A stretch of 64,000 bases of DNA, from NCBI GenBank assembly GCA_004015825.1, contig SAYS01000019.1:28331-92330 (forward strand), given 5' to 3'. Made by a program: the position numbers and the translations under genes. The stretch comes from Halovenus amylolytica. GTDB lineage: Archaea > Halobacteriota > Halobacteria > Halobacteriales > Haloarculaceae. Positions 27,231 to 35,617 of the stretch are shown piece by piece (position 1 is the first letter of the stretch; every line of letters starts with the position of its first letter). The notes below the pieces were generated by a model. That model was given only the letters and a program-made list of their open reading frames with translations. It did not search any database and was not told the origin of the DNA.

Positions 27231-28304
27231 ATGCGCAAACGAGCTGCTGGGCTGATCGCCGACACGGAGCCGCTCCCGACATCGGTCCGGGCCGTCTTCG
27301 GCTACTACGCCGACACCGGTGTGTTCGATGCGGGGAGTCTCCGTCTGAAACTCCGGGCCGACGACGCAGTCGAGGAGATGATCCGCGAGGCATTCGGCGA
27401 GATCGAGGAGGCAATCGCCGCGGAGTTTGGCTACGGCTACGTCTCTTTCCAGTACGATACGAAACTCGTCATGCCGGCGAAGCTGACGCTTGGCTACCTC
27501 TACCGTATACTCGACGAGCCGGCACACTACGAAGCCGAGGAAGTTACCCGACTCGCCGTCGAGGCGCTGATCGATGGCGATATGCGCGATGCGATCAACG
27601 ACGCGGAGTACGACGATTTCGTCGTCGACTTCGAGACCACAGCCGACGACCGGGCACGCATCGCCGAGCTTGCACAGGAACTGCTCCAGGCCCGCGTCGA
27701 GGAGCAGTTCAGCCGGTACTCGGCGGAGGTTCGCGAGGTCTACGACTGGGCTGTCGACATCTCCGAAGCCCACCAGGACGAAGACGAACAGTTCCGAACG
27801 CTGATGAGTCGGGCAGAGGATGGCGACGCGGATGCCCTCGACGAGATCGAACGCACCTACAAATACGCCGACTTCGAGGCCCAGCCCGAGGTGTTTACCG
27901 AGGACGAACTCGAACTGCCCTACCTCAAAACCCAGTACGACCGTGTCGGTGTCATCTACGATGCGATGATCGAGATGTACCGCGAGACGGGCTTCGAGAT
28001 TCCCGACGCGTTCAAGCGGTCGATCGTCCTCGCGATCATCGGCGCACAGCTCTGGCTCGACGACCTCGACGACTACGAGTCGGATCTGCGAGACGGGCAG
28101 CTGACACCGGTCACCGCCGAGTATCTGCTCGCAGCGTCGGGCACAGAAGCGAAATCGTCGGTCGTCGAGATCAGCGAGTCGTATCTCGACCGCGCCAGTA
28201 CGGAGGCGACGGTTGCCGATTCGACACTGACCGGGATCGCGACCGAGTACATCTACCGTGACGGCGATCCGGGAAAACTGCCGACCAGACGGCCGAAAAC
28301 CTAG
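27231..28304 (+). CDS. Conserved haloarchaeal protein, unknown function
   Basis: 357 residues, acidic and largely helical, with no membrane segment. The start MRKRAAGLIADTEPLPTSVR at 27231 is chosen because the longer open frame upstream is antisense to the reductase gene. Conspicuous segments are YVSFQYDTKLVMPAKL, YKYADFEAQPEVF and LAIIGAQLWLDDLDDYESD. No catalytic motif was recognised. It is divergent from the reductase with a 121-bp spacer and convergent with nreA, 12 bp away. Confidence 0.7.
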   Translation: MRKRAAGLIADTEPLPTSVRAVFGYYADTGVFDAGSLRLKLRADDAVEEMIREAFGEIEEAIAAEFGYGYVSFQYDTKLVMPAKLTLGYLYRILDEPAHYEAEEVTRLAVEALIDGDMRDAINDAEYDDFVVDFETTADDRARIAELAQELLQARVEEQFSRYSAEVREVYDWAVDISEAHQDEDEQFRTLMSRAEDGDADALDEIERTYKYADFEAQPEVFTEDELELPYLKTQYDRVGVIYDAMIEMYRETGFEIPDAFKRSIVLAIIGAQLWLDDLDDYESDLRDGQLTPVTAEYLLAASGTEAKSSVVEISESYLDRASTEATVADSTLTGIATEYIYRDGDPGKLPTRRPKT

Positions 28305-28316
28305 CTCGTCGCAGCG

Positions 28317-29573
28317 CTAGAAATCAGTCAGCTGTGACTGCACGCCTGCGACGAGTTTGGATTTGCGTCGCAAGTCTTCGAGTGAGACGGGCAGTCGCGG
28401 CGCAAGCTCGGTGATCGCCTCGTGAAAACTCTCTGCGATCGCTGGCTCGCTTTCCGCGAAGGCGTGGCGTATCCCCTCCCGGATCTGCCAGACGCCGACG
28501 GGTGCCCAGTAGGCGTCGCTGGCGTGGCGAATGACAAGACAGGTCGCCTGCCGGTCGATCGATTCGAGATGCTCTAGCACGCCGAGCCGGGAGGCGTAGT
28601 ACGCACCCGACGTCTCGTCAACGTATGCGGATCGCCCTTCGTAGGATTCGTTGTCGGCGGCCATGTAGTACTGTCCCTCGGGGTCGGGGTTCCAGATGCT
28701 CCCCGGTGCTTTGAGTTCGACCAGCTCGAACTCCCAGTTGCCGGGTGCGAGGACGATCCAGTAGTCGTTCGCCATGTACTCGTTGTACCAGACCTGCACC
28801 TCGTCGATGCTCGACGCGTTCCGGATCTGGCCCCGCAGGAACTTCCCGACAGTGTCGTCGACGGCGGTGATCGACCAGCGCGTCGGGACGAGCCGGCGGT
28901 TCCGCCCCTGGCCGAGCGCACCCGCGGAGAGAATCGTGTTGATGTCGTAGACGTCGAACCCGCGGCGGTAGAGGTAGTTCATCGCGCCTTCGGCCTGCCA
29001 GTCGTCGTCTTCGAGTGTCTTCTCGACCGCTCGGGGTACGGAGGGGTTCTCGGTGAGTGTCGCATCCGTCGCACGCGCTCGCGGTCCCGTCGGCGTGGAG
29101 ATATCGTCCAGGGAGAGATCGATCTCGGGGCGACCATCCAGTCCGAGTTCCACGTCGACTGGGTCGTTGGCGATGGCTATCTCTCGTTGCACCCCCACGA
29201 ACCCATCCCAGACGTCCTCGACGTTGACCTGCGTCGAGCGCGTCGAGTTCAGGAGTCCGGTCCGGCGCTGGAGGACGTCGTCGATGTCGAGTCCCTGCTG
29301 GTACCAGTTGCCACTGGTGGCGAACGTGTCGGCATCGGCCTCGCGGTCCATCGGTGAGAGGACGCCCGTCGAAATATCCGGATAGTTCGAGCGACCGACG
29401 AAGATCTCCGGGGCGGTCGAGCCAAACAGTGCATCACCCTGGACGACCTGCTCGAACTGTTGCTCGACGTCGTCCAGATGATCCGTGATCTCGTAGGATT
29501 TCTCGCGGGCGAGCCGGCGGCGCTTCGCGGCCTCGTCGCGTTCGAAATCCTCGATGAACTCGTCGAGTCGCAT
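28317..29573 (-). CDS. nreA: DNA repair protein NreA
   Basis: 418 residues. The core segments IFVGRSNYPDISTGVLSPMD, RRLVPTRWSITAVDD and NDYWIVLAPGNWEFELVELK match the archaeal NreA family (formerly DUF650/DUF651). The family is linked to repair of interstrand crosslinks and mitomycin damage in Haloferax. The very C-terminus QSQLTDF is a PCNA-interacting (PIP) box, so it should bind the sliding clamp. The N-terminal region ~10-45 is a charged helix. The start is the only ATG near the family start (MRLDEFIEDFERDE). tfb lies upstream on the same strand. Confidence 0.88.
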   Translation of the reverse strand: MRLDEFIEDFERDEAAKRRRLAREKSYEITDHLDDVEQQFEQVVQGDALFGSTAPEIFVGRSNYPDISTGVLSPMDREADADTFATSGNWYQQGLDIDDVLQRRTGLLNSTRSTQVNVEDVWDGFVGVQREIAIANDPVDVELGLDGRPEIDLSLDDISTPTGPRARATDATLTENPSVPRAVEKTLEDDDWQAEGAMNYLYRRGFDVYDINTILSAGALGQGRNRRLVPTRWSITAVDDTVGKFLRGQIRNASSIDEVQVWYNEYMANDYWIVLAPGNWEFELVELKAPGSIWNPDPEGQYYMAADNESYEGRSAYVDETSGAYYASRLGVLEHLESIDRQATCLVIRHASDAYWAPVGVWQIREGIRHAFAESEPAIAESFHEAITELAPRLPVSLEDLRRKSKLVAGVQSQLTDF

Positions 29574-29642
29574 CTGCCGGAGGTAGGGGACAGCCGGGCA
29601 TGAATCTGACTGTCGTAGGGCGAACAGGCGACACAGCCGCCG

Positions 29643-29681
29643 CCCGACACAGTGTGTCGCACTCCCGCGGACTGTGTCGGG
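29643..29681. promoter_or_regulatory. 11-bp inverted repeat between tfb and nreA
   Basis: CCCGACACAGT (29643-29653) and ACTGTGTCGGG (29671-29681) are perfect inverted copies separated by 17 bases. The site is 70-108 bases upstream of the nreA start and about 60 bases after the tfb stop. It could be a terminator hairpin for tfb or a repressor site for nreA. Confidence 0.5.
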
Positions 29682-29741
29682 ACGTTGGTCAGCGCATAGC
29701 CAGGGCTGGTCCCGTCATCGTACAAAAACCGCTGGGAGCCC

Positions 29742-30710
29742 CTAGCTGTGGATGCCCATCGCTTCGATCTGTTCCTGGTACCGGTTCCGGATCGTCACCT
29801 CGGTGACCTGGGCCACGTCCGCGACCTCGCGCTGTGTTTTTTTCTCGTTACACAGAAGCGAGGCAGCGTAGATCGCAGCCGCAGCGTACCCTGTCGGTGA
29901 TTTGCCCGAAAGAAGCCCCTTCTCGGCCGTGGTTTCGATAATTTCGTTTGCTTTTGTTTGTACCTCCTCTGAAAGTTCGAGTTCCGAACAGAACCGTGGT
30001 ACGTACTTTTTCGGATCGACCGGCTCCATCTCCAGGCCGAGTTCCTGCGAGATATAGCGGTAGGTCCGACCGATCTCCTTTCGTTCGACGCGGGAGACGT
30101 CGGAAATTTCTTCGAGACTGCGCGGGATGCCCTCCTTCCGGCAGGCGGCATACAGCGCACTCGTCGCGACACCCTCGATGGATCGTCCCCGGATCAGATC
30201 CTCCTTGAGCGCACGGCGGTAGATCACCGACGCGACCTCGCGCACCGAGCGTGGCACCCCGAGCGCGGATGCCATCCGATCGATCTCGGAGAGGGCAAAC
30301 TGCAGGTTCCGTTCGCCTGCGTCCTTGGTTCTGATCCGTTCCTGCCACTTGCGCAGCCGATGCATCTGGCTTCGCTTCTTCGACGAGATCGACCGACCGT
30401 AGGCGTCTTTATCCTTCCAGTCGATCGTCGTCGTCAACCCCTTGTCGTGCATCGTCTGCGTCGTCGGCGCCCCGACGCGTGACTTCTCCTGGCGTTCCTG
30501 GTGGTTGAACGCACGCCACTCGGGCCCTGGATCGATGTTCCCCTCCTCGACGACGAGACCACAGTCGTCACAGATGAGCTCTCCCCGGTCCGAGCTTTTG
30601 ATCAGGTTCTCCGAGCCGCACTCCGAACACTCCCGGATCCCCTCCTCCTCGGTCTCTTGATTAGTTGTAGACTCGCGCTCGCGCTCCCGCTGGCGGCTAG
30701 ACCGTGTCAT
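29742..30710 (-). CDS. tfb: Transcription initiation factor IIB (TFB)
   Basis: 322 residues. The zinc ribbon has cysteines 28, 31, 47 and 50 (CSECG and CDDCG). The B-finger region follows, then two cyclin-like repeats (first near ~130, second near ~225 with [16 protein letters not shown]) and a helix-turn-helix end ([20 protein letters not shown]). It bridges TBP, the BRE and RNA polymerase. Haloarchaea carry many TFB paralogues, so the letter suffix cannot be assigned. Confidence 0.96.
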   Translation of the reverse strand: MTRSSRQRERERESTTNQETEEEGIRECSECGSENLIKSSDRGELICDDCGLVVEEGNIDPGPEWRAFNHQERQEKSRVGAPTTQTMHDKGLTTTIDWKDKDAYGRSISSKKRSQMHRLRKWQERIRTKDAGERNLQFALSEIDRMASALGVPRSVREVASVIYRRALKEDLIRGRSIEGVATSALYAACRKEGIPRSLEEISDVSRVERKEIGRTYRYISQELGLEMEPVDPKKYVPRFCSELELSEEVQTKANEIIETTAEKGLLSGKSPTGYAAAAIYAASLLCNEKKTQREVADVAQVTEVTIRNRYQEQIEAMGIHS

Positions 30711-30886
30711 CGCATTTTTATAGTAGTAGGATCGACAAACTTAAACCCTTGGTAAGAATTTTGTGGCCGCTGTCTCGACAGGATCGGAAAACCGGGAGAC
30801 GGAGCTCTATTTTTAATCATTTATCGGCGTATATTATCGGGTGTATCCGAAACTGTATCAGTCACTCGCCGGTGAGTACTCGGTGA

Positions 30887-31480
30887 ATGCCGGTACTGAA
30901 CTGCGACGTCGACCAGGCTCGCGCCCACCTCGCGGAGGCGGGCGTCGAGATCATCGAAGGAAACACCGAACACGAACGCTGGCGGGCCGAATACGGTGGA
31001 GCAACGGCCGTCGCTTACGACGACAAAGTCGTCGTCCAGGGGGGTGATACCGGGAAGCTGGAGGCATTGCTTGGCTCCGAGAACGGCCGGGCACACGTCT
31101 ACTTCGACGGTGCCGCGCGCGGTAACCCAGGTCCGGCCGCGATCGGCTGGATCATCGTCACCAGCGACGGGATCGTCACCGAGGGTAACGACCGGATCGG
31201 GAAAACCACGAACAACCGTGCCGAGTACGAGGCACTCGTCCGCGCACTGGAAATCGCCGACGAGTACGGCTTCGACGAGGTGGACGTGCGCGGCGATTCC
31301 GAACTCATCGTCAAACAGGTGCGTGGCGAGTACGACACGAACAACCCCGAACTGCGTGAGTACCGTGTTCGGGTTCGCGAACTGCTCGACCGGTTCGAGG
31401 AGTGGTCACTGTCGCACGTACCGCGTGACATAAACGAGCGCGCTGATAAACTGGCAAACGAGGCGTTCGAGGATGGCTAA
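30887..31480 (+). CDS. rnhA: Ribonuclease HI with N-terminal extension
   Basis: 197 residues. The catalytic domain (~68-197) has the four acidic residues Asp74 (YFDGAARGNPG), Glu113 (NNRAEYEAL), Asp137 (RGDSELI) and Asp187 (NERADKLA). It cleaves RNA in RNA/DNA hybrids. The first ~66 residues form an extra domain containing GGATAVAYDDKVVVQGG. That is loosely like the TBP-like substrate-binding domain of RNase HIII and unlike the usual hybrid-binding domain. The 3' end overlaps the next gene by 8 bases, so the two are an operon. Confidence 0.9.
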   Translation: MPVLNCDVDQARAHLAEAGVEIIEGNTEHERWRAEYGGATAVAYDDKVVVQGGDTGKLEALLGSENGRAHVYFDGAARGNPGPAAIGWIIVTSDGIVTEGNDRIGKTTNNRAEYEALVRALEIADEYGFDEVDVRGDSELIVKQVRGEYDTNNPELREYRVRVRELLDRFEEWSLSHVPRDINERADKLANEAFEDG

Positions 31481-32093
31481 CGAGCACGATTCCCCGACTG
31501 CGGAAGATGCCGACCAGGAGGAGACGACCGATGCAGACGACGCGGAGCTTCCGGCCGACATCATAGAGGAGGCAGAGACACTCACCCGGCGAGCACGGCG
31601 GGCCGTCGACGAAAATGAGGCGGCGGCCTACCGGCAGGCCCGCGACGAGCTACTCGCGGAACAGGACTTTACCGCTCGCATCCGTGACGACGAGCGTGCA
31701 GTACTCGTCCTGTACCCGGCGGAGTGGGTCGAAGACGGCACTGTCCGCCCGGAGCGCATCGCGGATATCGACCGCGGAATCGAGCGGCCGCTGGAGGGGC
31801 CTGCCGATCCGGCCGACTGGGAGGTCGTCGGCGAGCACAACGATGCGATCGCCGAGGAGATCGCTGCCGAACACGGCCCGGACCACGGGGCGAATGCGCG
31901 GGAACTCGCGACGTTTCTCTCCAACCACTACGCCAAACCCATCGAGGACGCGACGGACGACGAGCTAACGGAGTTTCTGACGGAGTATTATAAACGGAAT
32001 GTGTGGCCCTCTGACGACCAGAAAGCGGTCGTCGAGGAGTCGGTTCGACTGACCGTCGAGCGTGCGCGGCGCGTTACCGGGCGCGAGCGATGA
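31473..32093 (+). CDS. rnhA-operon protein, unknown function
   Basis: 206 residues, strongly acidic, with an Asp/Glu-rich N-terminus and a helical body containing LTRRARRAVDENEAAAYRQAR, VLVLYPAEWVEDG and LATFLSNHYAKPIEDATDDE. It is conserved next to rnhA in haloarchaea as far as I recall. No known domain was identified (DUF7108-like). It overlaps the end of rnhA by 8 bases and overlaps the PadR regulator convergently by 20 bases. A role in RNA or DNA metabolism is inferred from the operon only. Confidence 0.65.
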   Translation: MANEHDSPTAEDADQEETTDADDAELPADIIEEAETLTRRARRAVDENEAAAYRQARDELLAEQDFTARIRDDERAVLVLYPAEWVEDGTVRPERIADIDRGIERPLEGPADPADWEVVGEHNDAIAEEIAAEHGPDHGANARELATFLSNHYAKPIEDATDDELTEFLTEYYKRNVWPSDDQKAVVEESVRLTVERARRVTGRER

Positions 32094-32433
32094 GCTCTTC
32101 GAGGTCGCCGGCGCGGTCGCCGTCGGTCACGATCTTGTCGAACGTCCAGTCGAGCTGGTCGAGGACAGCCTGGTAGCCGTCTTCAGTCAGCGAGTACTGG
32201 TTCGTCCGTTTATCAAGCTCACTTTTCTCGACGAGACCCATCTCGACGAGTTCGTCGAGGTTGGGGTAGAGTCGACCGTGGTTTACTTCGGAGTCGTAGT
32301 ACGTCTCCAGCTCCCGCTTGATCGCAAGACCGTAGCGGGGCTCCTCTGCCAGAATGGTGAGGATATTCTGCTGGAACGCGGTTAGTTCTCGTGCGATACC
32401 GGGTGTGTCAGGAACTGCTTGTGCCTCTGACAT
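32074..32433 (-). CDS. PadR family transcriptional regulator
   Basis: 119 residues. The winged helix is clear: LTAFQQNILTILAEEPRYG, then KRELETYYDSEVNHGRLYPNLDELVEMGLVEK and a wing NQYSLTEDGYQAV. The C-terminal helix is short, so it is of the small PadR type. The ATG at 32433 (MSEAQAVPDTPG) is preferred over 32472. It is divergent from ppa, with a 210-bp spacer, and might bind there. The target is unknown. Confidence 0.85.
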   Translation of the reverse strand: MSEAQAVPDTPGIARELTAFQQNILTILAEEPRYGLAIKRELETYYDSEVNHGRLYPNLDELVEMGLVEKSELDKRTNQYSLTEDGYQAVLDQLDWTFDKIVTDGDRAGDLEELIARAR

Positions 32434-32643
32434 ACTTGGATGAATGTCATCTATGTACTTAACCCTTGCCAAACATATCCATTTTTGATATTAGGAAACC
32501 GCAAGACAGTGGCGGGGTAGAGATGTATCTGTCTCACCAGATACACTCGTACAGCGGGAGCGTATCGAATCGGACTGTGCCTACGCCGAGGTTACGAGGT
32601 ATACCGAAAGTAGTTTTTGGCCGAAAAATCATATCCGATAACG

Positions 32644-33177
32644 ATGGTAAATCTCTGGGAAGATATCGAAACGGGACCAAATCCGCCGGAAGAGATCTAC
32701 GCGGTCGTGGAGTGTCTCAAAGGTGAGCGAAACAAATACGAGTACAACAAGGAGATCCCAGGTGTACAGTTGGATCGTGTCCTTCACTCCAACGTCCACT
32801 ACCCCTCTGATTACGGATTCCTTCCGCAGTCGTACTACGACGATGGCGATCCATTCGACGTCATGGTGCTGGTCGAGGATCAGACGTTCCCGGGCTGTGT
32901 GATCGAAGCACGACCCGTCGCGATGATGAAGATGGACGACGACGGCGAGCAAGACGACAAGGTCATCGCCGTCCCGATCGAGGATCCACGCTACGATCAC
33001 ATCGAGGACGTCGACGATCTCACCGACCAGACCAAAGCCGAGATCAGCGAGTTCTTCGAGACCTACAAGAACCTCGAAGAAGGCAAACAGACCGAGACGC
33101 TCGGCTGGGTCGGCAAACAGGAAGCGATGGACGCAATCGAACACGCACAGGAACTGTACGAAGAGCAGTTCGGCTAA
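32644..33177 (+). CDS. ppa: Inorganic pyrophosphatase (family I)
   Basis: 177 residues, the soluble Mg-dependent enzyme that hydrolyses pyrophosphate and so drives biosynthesis. The signature DGDPFDV (Asp67, Asp69, Asp72) and the preceding HYPSDYGFLPQSYYDD are intact, as is the C-terminal helix region ETLGWVGKQEAMDAIEHAQ. The start MVNLWEDIETGPNPPEEIYAV is chosen over the ATG-less upstream extension at 32617. Confidence 0.95.
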   Translation: MVNLWEDIETGPNPPEEIYAVVECLKGERNKYEYNKEIPGVQLDRVLHSNVHYPSDYGFLPQSYYDDGDPFDVMVLVEDQTFPGCVIEARPVAMMKMDDDGEQDDKVIAVPIEDPRYDHIEDVDDLTDQTKAEISEFFETYKNLEEGKQTETLGWVGKQEAMDAIEHAQELYEEQFG

Positions 33178-33352
33178 CGCTCCGCTTCTCCGCTTTTTGT
33201 GGACGTGTGTCCACACCGCTCTGACAGCGACTTCTGTCGGACGAATCGACCAGCACAAACCGGATATGTCTCTCGCTCATGTCGGCAACTGTTGCCGATT
33301 AGTTATGAGCATGGGTAATTATTTCAGTGTTCCTTCCGTATCAATAACCGTG

Positions 33353-33466
33353 ATGGCAGCAAGCAACCAGCCACTGGGTGTCGACCACACGACGATCGTT
33401 CCGGAGAACTTCGAGCCGGCTGCGGCTGGGTCGGAGTCCGAGGAGACAGCCGACGACTCGGAGTGA
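33353..33466 (+). CDS. Putative small protein (37 residues)
   Basis: The short frame MAASNQPLGVDHTTIVPENF with an acidic tail SESEETADDSE has haloarchaeal amino-acid use. It contains a GVDHxTxVPxNF pattern that I recall from small uncharacterised haloarchaeal proteins. A TATA-like GGTAATTATTT lies 30-40 bases upstream. In-frame ATGs at 33305 and 33311 would lengthen it. It lies in the 368-bp gap between ppa and the phosphodiesterase-like gene. The evidence is modest. Confidence 0.4.
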   Translation: MAASNQPLGVDHTTIVPENFEPAAAGSESEETADDSE

Positions 33467-33517
33467 CAGATATTACCGATTCTTCTGACACCGTCTACAG
33501 CGGCTACCTTCCCCCAT

Positions 33518-33540
33518 CCACAAGAAGAAGCTTCTTGTGG
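33518..33540. promoter_or_regulatory. Perfect 10-bp palindrome before the phosphodiesterase-like gene
   Basis: CCACAAGAAG and CTTCTTGTGG flank a three-base centre AAG. The site ends six bases before the ATG at 33546. As RNA it would fold into a strong hairpin at the translation start. As DNA it could be an operator. There is no T tract, so it is not an obvious terminator. Confidence 0.6.
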
Positions 33541-33545
33541 CCCAC

Positions 33546-34907
33546 ATGAGTAACGAAGGTATGGGTCTGTTCGATCGGATTCGCGGTGACGGCGGCCCAC
33601 GGGTTGCCTTCATTGGTATCGACGGTGTGCCGTATAGCCTGTTGGCTGACCACCCCGACGAGTTCGAGAACTTCAACGCACTCGCCAGTGAGGGGAGTGC
33701 AAACGCGATCGATAGTATCGTTCCGCCAGAATCGAGTGCCTGCTGGCCGGCACTGACGACGGGTGTCAATCCTGGACAGACCGGTGTCTACGGCTTTCAG
33801 GACCGGGAAATTGGCTCCTACGACACCTACGTCCCGATGGGACAGGATGTCCAGGCCAAACGCCTCTGGTCGCGCGTCGACGACGCCGGCCGCGAGGCGA
33901 CGGTGATGAACGTCCCCGTGACCTTCCCACCGGACCGGGAGATCCAGCGGATGGTCTCGGGCTTTCTCTCGCCGGGTGTCGACAAGGCGGCGTACCCCGA
34001 CGAGATCCGTGAGTATCTCCAGGGGATCGACTACAAGATCGACGTCAACGCGAAACTCGGACACGACGACGACAAATCCAACTTCGTCGAGGACGCCCAC
34101 GAGACGATCGACAAACGGTTCGAGGCCTTCTCACACTACCTCGACGAGGACGACTGGGATCTGTTCTTCGGCGTCTTCATGACGACAGATCGCGTGAACC
34201 ACTTCCTGTTCGAGGACTACGAGAAAGACGGCGAGTACAAAGAAGAGTTCATGGATTTCTACCGGAAACTCGACGACTACATCGGCCAGATCCGACAGCA
34301 ACTCGACGACGACGTCACGCTGATGGTTGCCTCGGATCACGGCTTTACCACCCTCGAATACGAGGTTCACTTCAACCAGTGGCTGGAAAACGAGGGCTGG
34401 CTGTCCTACGACAGTGACGAACCGGACGAACTCGGTGATATCTCTGACGACACGCGTGCGTACTCACTTATCCCAGGCCGGTTCTACCTCAACCTCGAAG
34501 GTCGAGAGCCACGTGGCTCCGTCCCACAGGAGGAATACGACGAGGTCCGGGCCGAACTCAAGGAGGAACTCGAATCGCTCACCGGGCCCGACGGAGAACC
34601 GGTCGCAGAGCGAGTCGAGACCAAGGAGAACGCCTTCCGTGGCGACCACGAGGATATCGCGCCGGATCTGGTCGTCATTCCGAACCACGGCTTCGATCTC
34701 AAGGCCGGCTTCGGCCACGATGGGGACGTCTTCGGCAAGGGGCCACGCAACGGGATGCACAGCTTCGACAACGCCTGTCTATATATCGACGATCCCGATG
34801 CACGGGTTACGGACGCGGATCTGTACGACGTCGCGCCGACGATTCTCTCCTTGCTCGACGTCGACTACGACCGCGGCTCCTTCGACGGTGCGAATCTCGT
34901 GAAATAA
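33546..34907 (+). CDS. Alkaline phosphatase superfamily protein (type I phosphodiesterase/nucleotide pyrophosphatase-like)
   Basis: 453 residues, no signal peptide. The fold is recognised from the metal-site segments IGIDGVPYSLL (near residue 24), PPESSACWPALTTGVNPGQTG (nucleophile region, near 63), MTTDRVNHF (near 216), VASDHGFTT (near 262) and GMHSFDNACLYI near 405. The family hydrolyses phosphodiesters or phosphomonoesters of nucleotides, lipids or sugars using two metal ions. The substrate is unknown. The ATG at 33546 is used. A GTG at 33537 adds three residues and lies inside the palindrome. Confidence 0.82.
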   Translation: MSNEGMGLFDRIRGDGGPRVAFIGIDGVPYSLLADHPDEFENFNALASEGSANAIDSIVPPESSACWPALTTGVNPGQTGVYGFQDREIGSYDTYVPMGQDVQAKRLWSRVDDAGREATVMNVPVTFPPDREIQRMVSGFLSPGVDKAAYPDEIREYLQGIDYKIDVNAKLGHDDDKSNFVEDAHETIDKRFEAFSHYLDEDDWDLFFGVFMTTDRVNHFLFEDYEKDGEYKEEFMDFYRKLDDYIGQIRQQLDDDVTLMVASDHGFTTLEYEVHFNQWLENEGWLSYDSDEPDELGDISDDTRAYSLIPGRFYLNLEGREPRGSVPQEEYDEVRAELKEELESLTGPDGEPVAERVETKENAFRGDHEDIAPDLVVIPNHGFDLKAGFGHDGDVFGKGPRNGMHSFDNACLYIDDPDARVTDADLYDVAPTILSLLDVDYDRGSFDGANLVK

Positions 34908-34953
34908 CGATACACCCAGCAGATTTTTGCCGATTCCGCCAGAGAGCTAGAGC

Positions 34954-35259
34954 ATGGGTAACTTCGACGGCCTCGATCTCCAGTCGGTCGAGGACCAGCT
35001 GTCCGATCCCGGTGAGGGCTCCGGCGGGAGCAACGAAGTCGTGCTCGGCGTGCTCGATGGAACTACACCCCCAGAAGAGTGGGTCGATCTGGTCGACTCC
35101 GGTGCCGTGCTCGTCCTCAACGTCGAGGGTGATCTGAACGAACTCGGCTCGGGTTTCGCTCGCGACGTGAGCCAAGCCGGCGGGAATCTCATGCATTTCC
35201 GAGGCTTTCTCATCGTCACGCCGCCAGGGGTTCGGATCGACACCGACCGGCTGGAGTAG
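34954..35259 (+). CDS. Conserved haloarchaeal protein (DUF5779-like)
   Basis: 101 residues with start MGNFDGLDLQSVEDQL, then alternating strands VVLGVLDGTTPPEEWVDLV and GAVLVLNVEGDLNELGSGFA, ending in GVRIDTDRLE. It is soluble and acidic, with no catalytic motif. I place it in a haloarchaea-restricted unknown family, with moderate certainty on the family number. Four bases separate it from the VOC protein, so the two are likely cotranscribed. Confidence 0.7.
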   Translation: MGNFDGLDLQSVEDQLSDPGEGSGGSNEVVLGVLDGTTPPEEWVDLVDSGAVLVLNVEGDLNELGSGFARDVSQAGGNLMHFRGFLIVTPPGVRIDTDRLE

Positions 35260-35263
35260 CTGC

Positions 35264-35617
35264 ATGGCTGGGATCGTCTTCTTCCGGACCGACAGCCGAA
35301 CGGATGTCTGTGCATTCTACACCGAGCGACTCGACTTCGAGGAGTGGCTCGAACAGGACGGGGGGTGTACGATCCTCGAACGAGACAATCTCCTGCTTGG
35401 GTTCTGCGACGGCGACACGACCGAAACCGAGGGTATCGTCACCGTCGTCGTCGACGACCGCGACGCTGTGGACACGCTGTTCGAGGAGCTCGAAGACGTG
35501 GCAGCAGACGAGCCCCACGAAAACGAGGCGTTCGATATCTACCAGTTCTTCGCGACGGATCCGGACGGTCGCACCGTCGAGATCCAGACGTTCCTGCACT
35601 CGACGCCGCCAGTCTAG
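35264..35617 (+). CDS. VOC (glyoxalase/dioxygenase) superfamily protein
   Basis: 117 residues, a single vicinal-oxygen-chelate unit. The strands IVFFRTDSRTDVCAFYTERL and FFATDPDGRTVEIQTFL have the usual paired beta-alpha-beta-beta-beta pattern, and Glu in VEIQ is the common metal ligand. Function could be in aldehyde detoxification or antibiotic resistance, and neither is proven. The 3' end overlaps ptsI by four bases on the opposite strand. Confidence 0.82.
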   Translation: MAGIVFFRTDSRTDVCAFYTERLDFEEWLEQDGGCTILERDNLLLGFCDGDTTETEGIVTVVVDDRDAVDTLFEELEDVAADEPHENEAFDIYQFFATDPDGRTVEIQTFLHSTPPV

